The notes under the pieces: generated by a model | Databases searched by the model: none | What the model was told of the DNA's origin: nothing | The model's input: the letters and a program-made list of their open reading frames with translations, nothing else | Made by a program: the position numbers and the translations under genes | Source of the DNA: Lolium rigidum | Taxonomy: Eukaryota > Streptophyta > Magnoliopsida > Poales > Poaceae | Length of the DNA: 64,000 nt | Assembly: GCF_022539505.1 (NCBI RefSeq) | Contig: NC_061508.1 | Coordinates: forward strand, 39,240,256-39,304,255 | Direction of reading: 5' to 3' | Shown: positions 24,141 through 35,043 of the stretch, in pieces | Layout of the letters: every line of letters starts with the position of its first letter | How positions within the stretch are numbered: position 1 is the stretch's first letter

Positions 24141-25671
24141 TATCGCCCATCCCATCACCCAACGAAGATGACATCGATGATGATGGGCCGGTAGACGTCG
24201 ATGCCTACCTCAACACCGGCGCCGACATAGATGATTTGTACATGGCGGGCGCGGATGAAGAAGCATACCGCGCTCGCGACGAACCAGCTGGCCCACCCAA
24301 GGCAACCAAACAGCGCCTAGTGTTCCGCGGCTTCTCTAAAGAGACGCCTCCGGTGGCCGATACACAAGAGCCAACCGCCGCAAACATCTTCAGCCCCAAT
24401 ACGCTGATCAAGAAGGTCAACGAGCAGTTTGAAGTGTCACGGGCCGTTGCTCCGAAGAAGCCCCGTAAAAGACCTAGTAAGAACAAGGAGAAGTCTGCGA
24501 GCCAGCCACCTCCGACGATCCGTCATCGGGACTCCATGGTACCTCCGAGCAAGGATGGCTTGACCAGAATGCATGAAGGCGGCAAACCAATACGCGGGTC
24601 CGGAGCTGCAACACCTCGCTTCGGAGATATGCTGCCTCTGCAGGGACGAGTATCCTGGTCCTAGAGAGTATCCTTCTTAAGGACAAAGATCCAAATTACC
24701 CGGTCTTCACGGTCGGGGTGCCAAGAGATGTGGGCTTCGTCACCGATGCCCCGCGGATATATTCTTTATAGCGTACGAGGACATCTTCAAGCTATTCCAC
24801 TCGAGAAGGCTGGACTATAACTTGGTCCGCCTATTCGCGCTCAATCTGGCGATGAAGATCAAGAGAGAGTACCCGGACGTCGCGATAGCGGATCCCTACT
24901 ACATGCGTGAAAGCCGGTTGGCCTTATCGGCGGTGCGGGTCCGGGCTTCGTTGTACCTACGAAGTGCTTCTTGGACAACAAGAGGAAGGACAACATCCTC
25001 TTGGCTTACTTTCCCGAGTAAGTACACATCCGCTAGCCCTGTAATAAATTTCTTTTCCATTGCTCATTTCCAACCTTGATCTTGTTTCAAATTTGTGTTG
25101 CGCAGAGACACGTACTGCGTACTCATCTCCATCGCCCCGAAGTATTCTCTTGCCACCTATTTCGACTCGGGGAGTGCGAAAAAGAAGAACTACGCCAGAA
25201 TAAGGGGTGTGCTAGATGAGCTCTCGAGGGCTACTTCAAAAAGGGAGGCGCCTTGAAAGAAAAGGTGGAATGTTTCAGGGATGATGGTAAACACAAGTTC
25301 AAGCACGTGTTCGTGTTCCCCTGTGTCAAGCAGCCGGAAAATAGCACTCTGGACGCCTTCTATGTCATGCATCACCTAAAAGGGTTTGTCTGGGATAGCC
25401 AGAACTTGTTGCTGCCATCTGCTCTCCGAGGATGGGCCGAAAAGTTGGCGCGGATCAACGCTGATGACCTCAGAGAAGACTTCCATGATACCAAGGTCAA
25501 GTTATCACATATCATCATTCAAGACGTCACCACGGGGGAGGGCCCTTGAACCGAGGGTAGAGCGTTATGCAAGAGGGACATCGAACACCGCCTCAAAGCG
25601 CGGGGTGACACGAGGACGTGGATTACAAAAGATCCGTACAAGCCGTTCCCGGAGCCTCGCGAGCCTTGACT
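24141..25671 (+). pseudogene. C1 second gene, C-terminal part with Ulp1/C48-peptidase-like domain
   Basis: An acidic linker (NEDDIDDDGPVDVDAYLNTG) and a Lys/Pro-rich region lead to a domain resembling the Ulp1-like region of plant CACTA proteins: LVRLFALNLAMKIKREYPDV, then DTYCVLISIAPKYSLATYFD and FPCVKQPENSTLDAFYVMHH. An 88-bp intron fits at 25018-25105 (gtaagt...gcgcag). Frameshifts lie near 24770, 24950, 25250 and 25550; the last frame ends DPYKPFPEPREP at 25671. Positions matching the catalytic His and Cys of active C48 peptidases hold Tyr and Ala, while the Asp is kept. It is the continuation of 39811-42072: the frame joins exactly when G3 is removed and the contig is flipped. Confidence 0.65.
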
Positions 25672-25872
25672 TAGTGTGTGATAAACTAGCTATCTTCATC
25701 GGTTAGTTTGTATATACATCGATGGACGTGGTCTTTTGTGTGGGTCGTAATTAAACTCTAAGTACTATGTTCATCGGTTTATGTGTATCGGTGGACGTCG
25801 TCTTGTGTGTGCGCGTCGCAAACTTATTGTTGCCGTGCTCAACTTTACTATATACTTTGCTCTAATATTTAT

Positions 25873-25875
<3 letters not shown>

Positions 25876-25907
<32 letters not shown>
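25876..25907. repeat. (TA)n microsatellite
   Basis: A run of about 15 TA units between the Ulp1-like and viroplasmin-like coding regions of C1. Confidence 0.9.
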
Positions 25908-25909
<2 letters not shown>

Positions 25910-25951
25910 TGATGTACTAATATGATATACTAATATGCCTTGTCAATAGAG

Positions 25952-26182
25952 ATGCCGACGTACGTTGTGTACAAGGGTCGGGTTCCAGGTGTCTACGAGG
26001 AGTGGCAGGACTGTCTCGAACAGGTGCACAAGTTCAGCGGGAAAAGCTACAACGGATACGCGACTAGAGAGGAGGCGGTAGCACAGTGGAGGGCACACGT
26101 GGGGAAGAAGAAGAACCGGGCTGAAGTTCTTGGTCCCCCTCTTACTCACACGCCACCGCGGTTGTACTCTACTTTACTTTAG
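25952..26182 (+). CDS. small C1 protein with RNase H1 N-terminal / viroplasmin-like domain
   Basis: A 76-residue frame starts at ATG 25952. Residues 3-50 match the small hybrid-binding domain found at the N-terminus of eukaryotic RNase H1 and in caulimovirus viroplasmin (PF01693): YVVYKGRVPGVYEEWQDC, then QVHKFSGKSYNGYATREEA. No RNase H catalytic domain follows. It may be a separate exon of the preceding gene, since acaatag-type sequence just upstream could serve as a splice acceptor, or a stand-alone small gene. The likely role, binding RNA/DNA hybrids or double-stranded RNA, is family inference. Confidence 0.6.
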   Translation: MPTYVVYKGRVPGVYEEWQDCLEQVHKFSGKSYNGYATREEAVAQWRAHVGKKKNRAEVLGPPLTHTPPRLYSTLL

Positions 26183-26449
26183 TCTAGGTGGCCGGTGACG
26201 ATGCATGTGTATGAGACGAGATGAACACATGTATGTGTATGCGACGATCAACACATTTCTACTTGTGTAATTTGGATCTAAATGATGTAATGATGAAGAT
26301 TTGTGTGTATCATGTCATTTGTGTGTCATTTCGACTATTTCTGTTATTTACGGAATGTGCTATGTATTTGCTTGTATATATACCTGTATATTTCTGTCAA
26401 ATACCGATATATCTTGCAGAAATGAAAAAAATTCGAAAATCCAAAAATT

Positions 26450-26742
26450 AACATTCTGTGGCGCATGCGCGCGGTGCGCCATAAAAAATTGTAAGTATTA
26501 CGTGGCGCACGTATCCTCCGGTGCGCCATAAAAACATTATGTGGCGCATGTGGGCTGGTGCGCCACGAATTCAAACTTACGTGGCGCACTTGTGCACATG
26601 CGCCATGAAATTCCAACTTCGTGGCGCACCCAGTGCTGCGCCACAGAATTTAAATACTAGTCGCGTGGCATCTGTGGCGACGGCCATATGCGCCACAGAA
26701 TCTTAATTAGGTGCGCCATAGTTAGCCCTTTTTCCACTAGTG
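26450..26742. promoter_or_regulatory. C1 terminal and subterminal motif array
   Basis: The terminus CACTAGTGG is followed inward by repeated pairs of gtggcgca facing tgcgccac, with 8-12 bases between the arms. At least five pairs lie in 270 bp. Such arrays bind the TnpA-type protein in CACTA elements. The same array is at the other end of C1 (62680-63089) and inside it (44105-44350). Confidence 0.8.
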
Positions 26743-26847
26743 TAACAGCGGACCGGTTTCCATCTCGGAACCGTCCATACCCGAGGACGACGTCCGCGAC
26801 CCCTCGCCGACTCCAAGATAGTTCTTTTGGTAAAGGACAAAGTTCAT
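26743..26847 (-). pseudogene. first part of the coding exon interrupted by C1
   Basis: On the minus strand a frame opens with ATG at 26847-26845 and runs to the C1 TSD without stop (NFVLYQKNYLGVGEGSRTSS). In the flipped arrangement it continues in the same frame into 63090-63407, giving about 140 open codons with one TSD copy. See 63090-64000 for the rest of this gene. Confidence 0.5.
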
Positions 26848-26865
26848 GTATGCATTTTACATGCA

Positions 26866-28055
26866 TCACTTAGTTACCTCACTCTCTTCATTTGTAACTT
26901 CATAAGTAGGTTCCTCATTACTAAATTTTAACTCTGATGCTCTTACCTCTCTTACCTCTTCTTCTTTTTGTTTTGCAAGGAGTTGAGCTCTAATGTGCCT
27001 TACCACTGTCATTGGAAAAAGGAGTGGCTCATTGTAAGGCATCCTTTCAATGGGTACCACTTTTGGTACTTCAGCTTCAACTTGTGTTGCTTCAATGATT
27101 TGAGGTGGCGGAGTGTAATGAAGACGTTCTTTTTTGGGTGTTTCAATGAATTTTGTAAAATCTTGAAGAACATACAATACCATAACATCATCAAGATTAA
27201 TCTCATTAGCTATTTATTTTAATTGCCCAGTGTTTTGATAAGAAGTTAAACAATTGTATTCAATTTCTATTTGTCCCTCAGTTCCAAGATCAAAGCCCCA
27301 TGATACTATATTTCTATGAACTTTGTCTAGGCGTATCCAAGTTTGCTCGGCTGTCAGTTCCATACAAGATCCATCGAATAACAAATCTAACTCCCTTTTA
27401 TTATATTGTTCAAGTCCTCCATAAAATACATGTAAAACATACCAAGGTGGTAAATCATGATGGGGATATTTTTGAACCTTACCTTTAAACCCGAGGTAGG
27501 CTCTCATTAAGCTTTCGCCGCGGCGATTCTTGAACTTTGTTATAAATCTTCTTGCTTCAGCAGACTTGACTTTGGGATACAACCGAAATATAAATTCTTT
27601 CATAAGATTCTCCCAGGTATCAATCTTTTCTGCAGGGCAAGTTCTATACCAATATAATGAAGTGTTGGTTAGAGGTTGACTAAATAATTTAAGTTTTAAT
27701 TCATCGTCGGTGTAGTTTCTCAATTTAATTGTCCAACACAACTCAGTAAAAGAATGTAAATGACTATAAGAGTCCTCATCGCGATCATCTCCTGCAAAAC
27801 TATTCTCCTTCATAATATCAATAAAGCGTGGATGAATGGCATACTCCACGTCACTCCCATTTGGGAATTCTTTAACGAACCCTCGGTTGAACCTCCCAAG
27901 GTGTTCAGCTGCATCAACCTTATTCATAAGCCCGAGAGCAACCATGGTATTACCTGAAACTATTAAACAACTTTAGTAAAAACAATAATAGATAAGCAAC
28001 TAAGAACTAAGACCAAAAGCACTAAGCTTCCCGGCAACGATGCTAGAAAATAGCT
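26866..28055 (-). mobile_element. Gypsy G4 interior, truncated (gag region)
   Basis: Minus-strand interior starting next to a degraded tRNA-Asp-type primer site (ttcccggcaacgatgctag at about 28028-28046). It holds gag and then breaks off at about 26866. Protease, reverse transcriptase and the 3' LTR are missing. Confidence 0.7.
27214..27945 (-). CDS. Gypsy G4 gag
   Basis: A 243-residue open frame with the gag core of Athila-type elements: DELKLKLFSQPLTNTSLYWY, IDTWENLMKEFIFRLYPK and FKNRRGESLMRAYLGFKGKV. A second frame (27183-26866) shifted by one carries the Glu-rich continuation. The retained frame suggests moderate age, but the element as a whole is broken. Confidence 0.8.
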   Translation of the reverse strand: MVALGLMNKVDAAEHLGRFNRGFVKEFPNGSDVEYAIHPRFIDIMKENSFAGDDRDEDSYSHLHSFTELCWTIKLRNYTDDELKLKLFSQPLTNTSLYWYRTCPAEKIDTWENLMKEFIFRLYPKVKSAEARRFITKFKNRRGESLMRAYLGFKGKVQKYPHHDLPPWYVLHVFYGGLEQYNKRELDLLFDGSCMELTAEQTWIRLDKVHRNIVSWGFDLGTEGQIEIEYNCLTSYQNTGQLK

Positions 28056-31000
28056 TGATAACTGCAAGAACACAGAACAATTGTAGCTAGTTTCAAAATA
28101 AGAGTATCGAACCACGAGGAGCTACTGGTTAGGGTCTTAATGCCCCTTGCTACTTTCTACTAAAGATTACTTAATAATTGTTTTCTAATCTCAAAATGTT
28201 TCAATGGGGGTGTTGTAAATGGTTGAATATAACATTAATAAAGAAGTAAAAAACGTTAAAGGAAATATGTTGAAACTTAATAAGACAAAGTGTTCTCAGA
28301 GATTATTGGATCCACCTCTAGCACTAGGATTCGTGTTAATCAATAAAAAGTATGCTTTTAACCATATTGTGTGTGGGAAAGCTCCATAATAAGATGCGCC
28401 CAGAAAGCCATGGGTCATCGCATCTCTAAATAAACACAATAGCTAGTCTTCTGTAAGCCACATATTAACTATTGCTATTAAGGGGTTCACCCCGTGGTTA
28501 TCGATATGAGCTTTGTGAATCCCTCTTATCCCCTTATTCATGTGTCAAAGCGCCGATATGATAATGTCACTTCCCGCCGTTCACTTTACCACACTTCAAA
28601 GGGTAGTTCCCTCTTGAGACCATAAGGCAAATATTACATGGTGCACAACACATCATATCAAGAGAGAGAACTAACACACATTAATACTTAATTAAAACCA
28701 TAGATCATCTTAGATTCATCTCATATTCATGCTAGGGTTTCTCCTTCTCCCCAAGAACTAATAGGACTACTCACACATGGAGACAGTCAAGAACATCATC
28801 ACAATCTTATGGAGGGGATTAAAGGAATGGAATAAATTCAAATACAAATCTACAACAACAATCAAGATTACAACTATGGTTGGAGGATGATGATGGTGAT
28901 GGTGTAGCGGTTGATGATGATGAAGGGGATGATGCCTTGTCCTCCGAGGATCCATGTAGCATCCCAGATTTTCTCTTCTCCAAAGTTCCTTCTTGAGATC
29001 TGATCTAGGACGGTGTTTGTCTGTGTTGCAGAGCAGTGTGTCTCTGATCTCTGATCCGCTGCGGGAGGTGAAAGTATTTGACGAGGCGGTGATTTTGGAG
29101 GGTGGTACGGGTGGGCCTTTCCCGCACCGATGCCCATGAAAGCTACTGGAAGTTCTCCTCGCATTATACTTTCGCCCAGGTGCATAATGTAACGGCCCCG
29201 GGTAGTACCCCTATTAGAATTGTTTGTTCTTTTTCTTTTAGCATCATCATGCATCATGCATCATATCATCCACAAGATTTTATCAAATAAAAATTATTTT
29301 TAAATAAAAATTATTTATGTTTTCCCTCTCATATGGTTTTATTAGACCCTCTCTTGCTTTTTATTTTAATAAAACTCTAACCTCCCCGGGCTGCTTGCTT
29401 CTTCTCGGGCCCATCTCACCCCTCTCTGTTTTTCCCTTCTATCCCACCAGTAGCCTAAGCCCAGCAACCATCTCCTCTCAGCCCACCTCACCGGCCCGTA
29501 CCCCTTCATCCCTCTCCCCTTTCTTTTCCCTTTCGTCCTGGACAACGACAGGAGAGGCACGCACATGGCCTGAGTGCCTGTGGTCCTCCCCACCACCACC
29601 GAGAGCCACCACTCCACCTGCCCCCTCCCCCTCCCTCTTTAATCCCTCTTCTGCCCCCTCCGAACCCTAGCCTTTCTCCCTCCCTTGCGCCGCCACCATC
29701 CTTCTCTTCCCCCAGTACGCTTTTCCCCTTTCTCTGTTCTCTGTGAGGAAACGAGCAACACACCGCACCTCCCCGCCAAGGCGCCGCCGCTCGAGGCCAC
29801 CCCTCGCCGAACCGAGGGCACCAGAAGATCCGCCTCGTCGTCCTCTTCATCCCCGTGCAAGGAATTGAGCTCGGACGCCCCCAATCGCTGTCGATTTCGC
29901 CGTTTCTTCTTCAACTCCGGCGACCGAATTCGTCAATTCCGGCCGCCTCCGTCGTCCTCCGCCTGCACCGTCTACACCTCGAGCTTCAGGTTGATCATGC
30001 GCTTCACCTCGACCCTGTTCCCCGCTCCTTATCCCTACCTGGTTCGTTCTACCAGTGGTGATGGTCATTTTCCCCGCAGGACGTCGACGCCGGCGATGCT
30101 CCGGTGGCCCTCTGAACTCCTCACCGTCACAATATGCTTGCCCACGTTCAGCCGCACCCCCGCCGCCATCTCGCCCATCCTGGTTCGTCCCGTCTCCGTC
30201 ATCCCCGAGCTCGTCTGCAAGCTCAGCCATGGCAGACTCTTCCCAGATCTTCCGCGTCGGCCTGGGTTAAAAGGCTGCGCAACCCATTTGATTCAACAAC
30301 AGATACATCAGCCCATCTGGTCTGTTCCTTGTTCCTAAACGTGCAGATCTTGGGTTCAATTCCCACTTCTGGCTAATTAAGCCAAACTTTTTGTTTCCAA
30401 TTCCTGAATCAGATCTGGCGTCCCATGGGCCTGGCCCGTGATCAGCCGGCTCAGTCCATCGCCCGCCTTGCGACCAGAAGCTATCCGCCGCCCGCAGCAG
30501 GCCAGATCGGGCCCATGACAGTGCAGGTCCAGCCCGATTCGTCCCTTCTTGTTTTGTTTTTGCAGAAAATGTTTAAATCTTGCATAAATCATATCTTTTA
30601 AACCGTATGTCGAAATAAAATGTTTTCTATATGAAAGTTGATCAGAAAAATATGAGGAACATGAATATGCCATCCATTCATTTGTTTGCATCTCGCATCA
30701 TATCGTCCGTTGATAGTTATGCATGTTCACCTCACATATATGCGGAGTAATTCGGATATCTGCCTAAGGATTCCCCGCCTCGTTTAATATTGATGTACCT
30801 CACCCATGCCATGTGTTGCCATGCTAATCAACCCTTAACTTTGACGGTAGAAAATGCAACTCCAACCTAATTTGATTGTCCGGGTTTCCGATCCCGCTTA
30901 ATTTGGATAAGATGCACTGCACCATCCTTGCCATGTCATGCATATCATCTTGAGCATGCTGGTTCTTTATCCGTAGTAGTGTTAAGACTTGCATCCGTTG

Positions 31001-32988
31001 TTTGTACCAGCATTTGCTTCTTCCCGGATAGGATCACGAAGTGCTGATGTGAGGTACGACAAGTTCTTCTGCAGCTTTTCACAGGCGAGCCCTCTCTCTT
31101 CACCTACTCTCCCTCGCATTGCTATCCTTATGTTGCGCTTCTTTATCGAGTCACGTCTCCTATTCCACTTGTTTATCATAATAATCCTATATGTATCATT
31201 CCTTAACCATAGCCGTTGCTTGATGTTTGAGCCTTGCGAGTCGTAGGCGTGTTTAGGCTCTGTTGTTTATCTCGATCTGTTATCGGGATATGTTGGGTTG
31301 TTGGGAGGTTATCACATGCTATATCAATTGTTGGAGATACACATGCTTTACTTAATTGATAACAACTAAAAATGTAAGCAGAGGCATCTGTGAGCCCCTT
31401 TGCGAAAGCATCGGAACTTTGACTCACTAATGTCCCCTAGGACCCGAGTTCTTGTTATCTGTTCCGAGACTGAGCGCTCTAACCACACGTGGGTATGTTT
31501 ATTGGGTCTCCCCTCGACCACTGCCGGAATCTACAGCTTTGTCCAGTGGCCACAACTAGTTTGCAATGTTTTACCATTTGTTGTTTGCGTGCATGCCAGC
31601 CTGTTACTTCTTTATCTTTGGGAAGCCCCTGGGTGCCTTGTATCCCTTGTTTCTGGTATGCACGTATAGGTCGTGGAGCCTCTGTGAAGTGGTTTATCGC
31701 CCCAGTGTGTGTTTAAACCACCTAGCACGTTGACACACATAGCTAAGTCCGCTTCGGAGATACGGCCGGACTTCGATACGGGTTCAACTTAGTTAGGTGG
31801 CTTCCTGGACATTGTTGTCGTGAAGGAGAGTGCGAGTCGTGATATCCACCTGTCGCAAGTGGGTTGAGCGTGCGTGTGGCTACATTTGGGCACCCCTGCA
31901 GGGTTAAATCTTATCGATAAGCCGCGTCCGCGGTTATGGACGACTTGGAATTGTATAGCTCGATCATAGAACAACTTACACCTTTATGTTGTTGATAATA
32001 ATTTGCTAATAACTTGATTAGTAATATAGCATTACTACAACCGATACCTAATAAAACTTGTCCACCGTTGAGTGCCTTATACATTGCCTCTTCGCTTTGT
32101 TGAAGGGGATATGTGTATTTGGCTGGGTTATGTTTGTGTAGTATTTATCTGTTACCTTATGCGCTCTCTTATCTTATCTGAGTAGACGGATGTTGTAGTG
32201 TGTCTCTATTGGTTATAGTTTTGCTGCCGCTAAACCTACCATATAGCCCCAGGCGATATATATATATACTCGCCCGGCGAGCATAGCCATTTCTAGTCTC
32301 GCTAAGTACGTGCCGGAGTTCGTTCCTTGGTACTTACTCTCGCCTTTCCTCTTTCTCTTTTGCTTCCTCCTTTTGTCGGCAACCGATGGCCCGACTTCGA
32401 CAGGTACAAGATGACGACGTTAGCAAGGTTACCCTTCCGGCTTGGCCTGGGCAGGGTTATTGACGCCACTGGTTATCTTCAGGACTCTTAGTCCAATTCG
32501 TATCTTGTCCGTACTCGGATGTATTTGATCTTCTGTATGATTTGGATCTTATGTTGTATATTTGTATCTTGACTCGTTGGAGTCGTTGTTGTAATATATG
32601 TCTCTTGTGGGCTCTATTGTAATCCTATTGTAATGTTACCGCTCGTGATTGATTCCACCCGCATCGCGTGCATGCTTCGGCGTGTACGAGGCGCTTGGTG
32701 GTGCGTCTCCTAAAATCGATATCGTGCGGATTTCAGCGGATTCGCTGGGATCCTCATGGTACCGGTTTTGGGGCGTCACACATAATTAAGTGATTTTTTT
32801 CTATCACGTCAAAATTCTAGAAAATGCCAGTTTTAATTGATAATTCATCATTGACTTATTATTTCAAGATCCTGTGTAGACAAGCATAAAAGGGTGCGGT
32901 AGCGCCGTGAAATACAAAAATCCTTCTACTACTAAATGATAACTTGATAAAATAACGATGTAAAAACATGCTAAAAATGCACTCATCA
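28056..32988 (-). repeat. Gypsy G4 5' LTR, split by a solo LTR
   Basis: The minus strand starts TGATGAGTGCATTTTTAGC at 32988 and ends at plus-strand TG 28056, next to the primer site. Without the inserted solo LTR it is about 1.34 kb. A CT/GAT-rich block at 28750-28930 lies within it. Confidence 0.8.
29188..32780. mobile_element. solo LTR of a large-LTR (Tekay/Del-like) element
   Basis: A 3593-bp unit starting TGTAACGGCCCC and ending GGGGCGTCACA, flanked by the 5-bp TSD cataa at 29183-29187 and 32781-32785. There is no second LTR and no coding region, so it is best read as a solo LTR left by recombination. Long LTRs with TGTAACG/CGTCACA ends are typical of Tekay/Del chromoviruses; that assignment is inference. 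The C-rich region 29370-30340 gives long but unsupported open frames. Confidence 0.75.
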
Positions 32989-34190
32989 GCCCTCATACAC
33001 AACACTTTGTGGGCTCCACCCGGACCTTTGGAACATCATACACATCATGGGAATCAACTCTCCTCCTTTAAGGTCACTCGCTCTCTCCCGATGTCCAAGG
33101 AGGACCGCGGTACCAAGGTCAGAAAGTCGTACTCTCGAGCCACATGTCATGCTTCGTGCCCCTCGAACACCAGCAACACCACCACCGGAACACCAATACC
33201 TCCTCTACGTTGTCCCAACCATAAAAGATAAGGAAAACAACAAGGACGATATGTAGAAATAGTATTACCCCTCTCTTCTAGCAAATACATACGCTTCTCT
33301 CATACCTCCCATGCACGATGGTATGGCAAGAACTATTCCAGCCCATTTTTACGTCAATTTTAGGAACATTCACAAAACCGGAACATTAAGGGAATAACAT
33401 GATAAATATTTTTTAGAGGGATTAAATAGCCATGAATAGGGCTGACAAGGGTACCCTATCGACCCGCATGGAAGCCCAGCATTAGGTCACGTCGGACCAT
33501 AGAGCCCCTTGAGGGGGTAAGTCTCAGAAACTAGACTTGGACCGTCCATGCGGGTATTTCCTGACATATTTTGGGTATTTCGCGATGGATCCTGGCCGTC
33601 AGGAATTTTAACATATCGGTAGTGCAAGGTCTGACTTAATTAAAACATTAATTTGATGCAGTTATTTGGATGTTGTATTCCTGAAGAAGTTGGTACATTT
33701 TGGATATTATAAATACACAATTAAATGCATGGTGTACTTCTTTAAGACATATCATATAATTGCTTTTCGCGAGTGATAGATATGGCGATGCTTTAAATCT
33801 AGCTTGATGCTCATGTTTACACATGTGTACTCCAAGGGGAAGCTTTTAAGATTTGTGGATTAACTTAGCTCCAATCTTAAAAACTATAAGTGTGTGCTAA
33901 GTGTCGCGGTGGGTGTGCGTTCATTGTTGTGTGTGGTTGCCCATAATCCACAAACACCAGTACATGTGCCATATACTCATATGATACTAATATTCAAATG
34001 AACTAACTCTCTACAACCCTTCTAAAGATATACCCACACTACAACCAACTTCAATAACCAACCATTCCAGGATCCATGGGGAAATACCCAAAACCCTAAC
34101 CCTATGTAGGAACGAGAAACAAAGACATAAACGACCTTGGCTTGGGACAGACTACCCCTTGCAATAGTTAAGTCCTTAAATATTAATCTT
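32989..34190. other. no gene recognised
   Basis: Mixed-composition intergenic DNA. Short open frames near 32968-33256 have no family signature. Confidence 0.5.
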
Positions 34191-34194
34191 GAAG

Positions 34195-34645
34195 CAATGC
34201 TTAAGAAATGTTAATCGTTAACTTATTGGTCAGCCTTAAAATGGAGATTAATCGCTTACAGGCCGATTAATCAATTTTACCAGTCGGCCATTTATCGTCT
34301 TTTTTTTGTAAATCCTAATTTTTCAGCACTAAATGTTCTATGATGTGCTATGTAAAAATAATATTGGAGCATTGAACATAAGTATTACCTTGATTTCTTG
34401 CATTTTAATAAATGAAAATGGAAAATTGACCTAATGCACATTTCTACAAGACCATGACAAGAATATCGACTGCCATACCGATTTTCAGCGAAATTTCACT
34501 AACAATTGGCCGAAATATCAGCCATCGGAGTTAAAATTGGGCTAATATTGGCACTCGCACAAAAAATTAGCCAAAATATCGGTGCCGCGATAAATTAGCC
34601 GATATGCGAAAAGCTTATCGGTTACCATGTTGCACGGAGCTTCCA
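34195..34645. mobile_element. probable relative of the hAT-type MITE at 39088
   Basis: Starts caatgcttaagaaat.gttaatcgttaac, closely similar to caatgttaaggaaatcggtaatcgttaac at 39088, and is rich in the same taatcgg words. The far end (accatgttg) is only weakly similar and I find no 8-bp TSD, so the borders are uncertain. Confidence 0.4.
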
Positions 34646-35043
34646 CACTTTTACCAAGCCCCCATTTCTTGTACTCGTTGAATTGATGTTCTTGCATTTA
34701 TGTGCAAGTTTCATCTCCTTCCTTTGCGGGGATGTGCAAGTTTAATCCCACTTTGCATTTTGCCCAAATAAAGAAATGTCATTATTTATGCAAAGTAATA
34801 TAATATAACAATTATATATTATAGGCACGGCAACTATAATACCAACGCAGGCCTTGTGGGTCGTACACCCAAACATGATCAGCACATACACACACCGAGT
34901 GCTTTAATGCTAGTTGTTCTCTAAACAAATGTAACATGGACCTTAAAGAAACTAAACCAGCGCTTCAGCTACTGTAAGATCCGTGGAACCTTTTGTTAGA
35001 AAAGTAAGCAACTCCTTTATTTATATCCATGGGGAACAACATC
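34646..35043. other. 3' flank of the O-methyltransferase
   Basis: AT-rich DNA without coding signature. It should include the 3' UTR of the minus-strand gene; I see no decisive polyadenylation signal. Confidence 0.4.

Larger units (their letters stand above)
24136..26742 (+). mobile_element. large CACTA element C1, terminal segment carrying the end of its second gene
   Basis: This 2.6-kb segment ends at a CACTA terminus (read reversed from 26742: CACTAGTGGAAAAAGGG) with TSD taa at 26743-26745. Its other edge is the G3 insertion. It is the missing end of the element whose other parts are 39806-46482 and 60114-63089; total own sequence is about 12.2 kb. In this scaffold it is shown inverted relative to those parts. 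Confidence 0.85.

Noticed and set aside
26450..26742. CRISPR-like spaced repeats
   Set aside because: The units are inverted pairs with variable spacers at the end of a plant CACTA element, not direct repeats with uniform spacers.
29685..30338. Open frames in the GC-rich part of the solo LTR
   Set aside because: Both strands are open because of low-complexity C/G-rich sequence; Pro/Arg/Ser-rich products with no motif.
34195..34645. Precise hAT insertion like the one at 39088
   Set aside because: No matching 8-bp duplication could be found, so it is kept only as a probable degraded relative.
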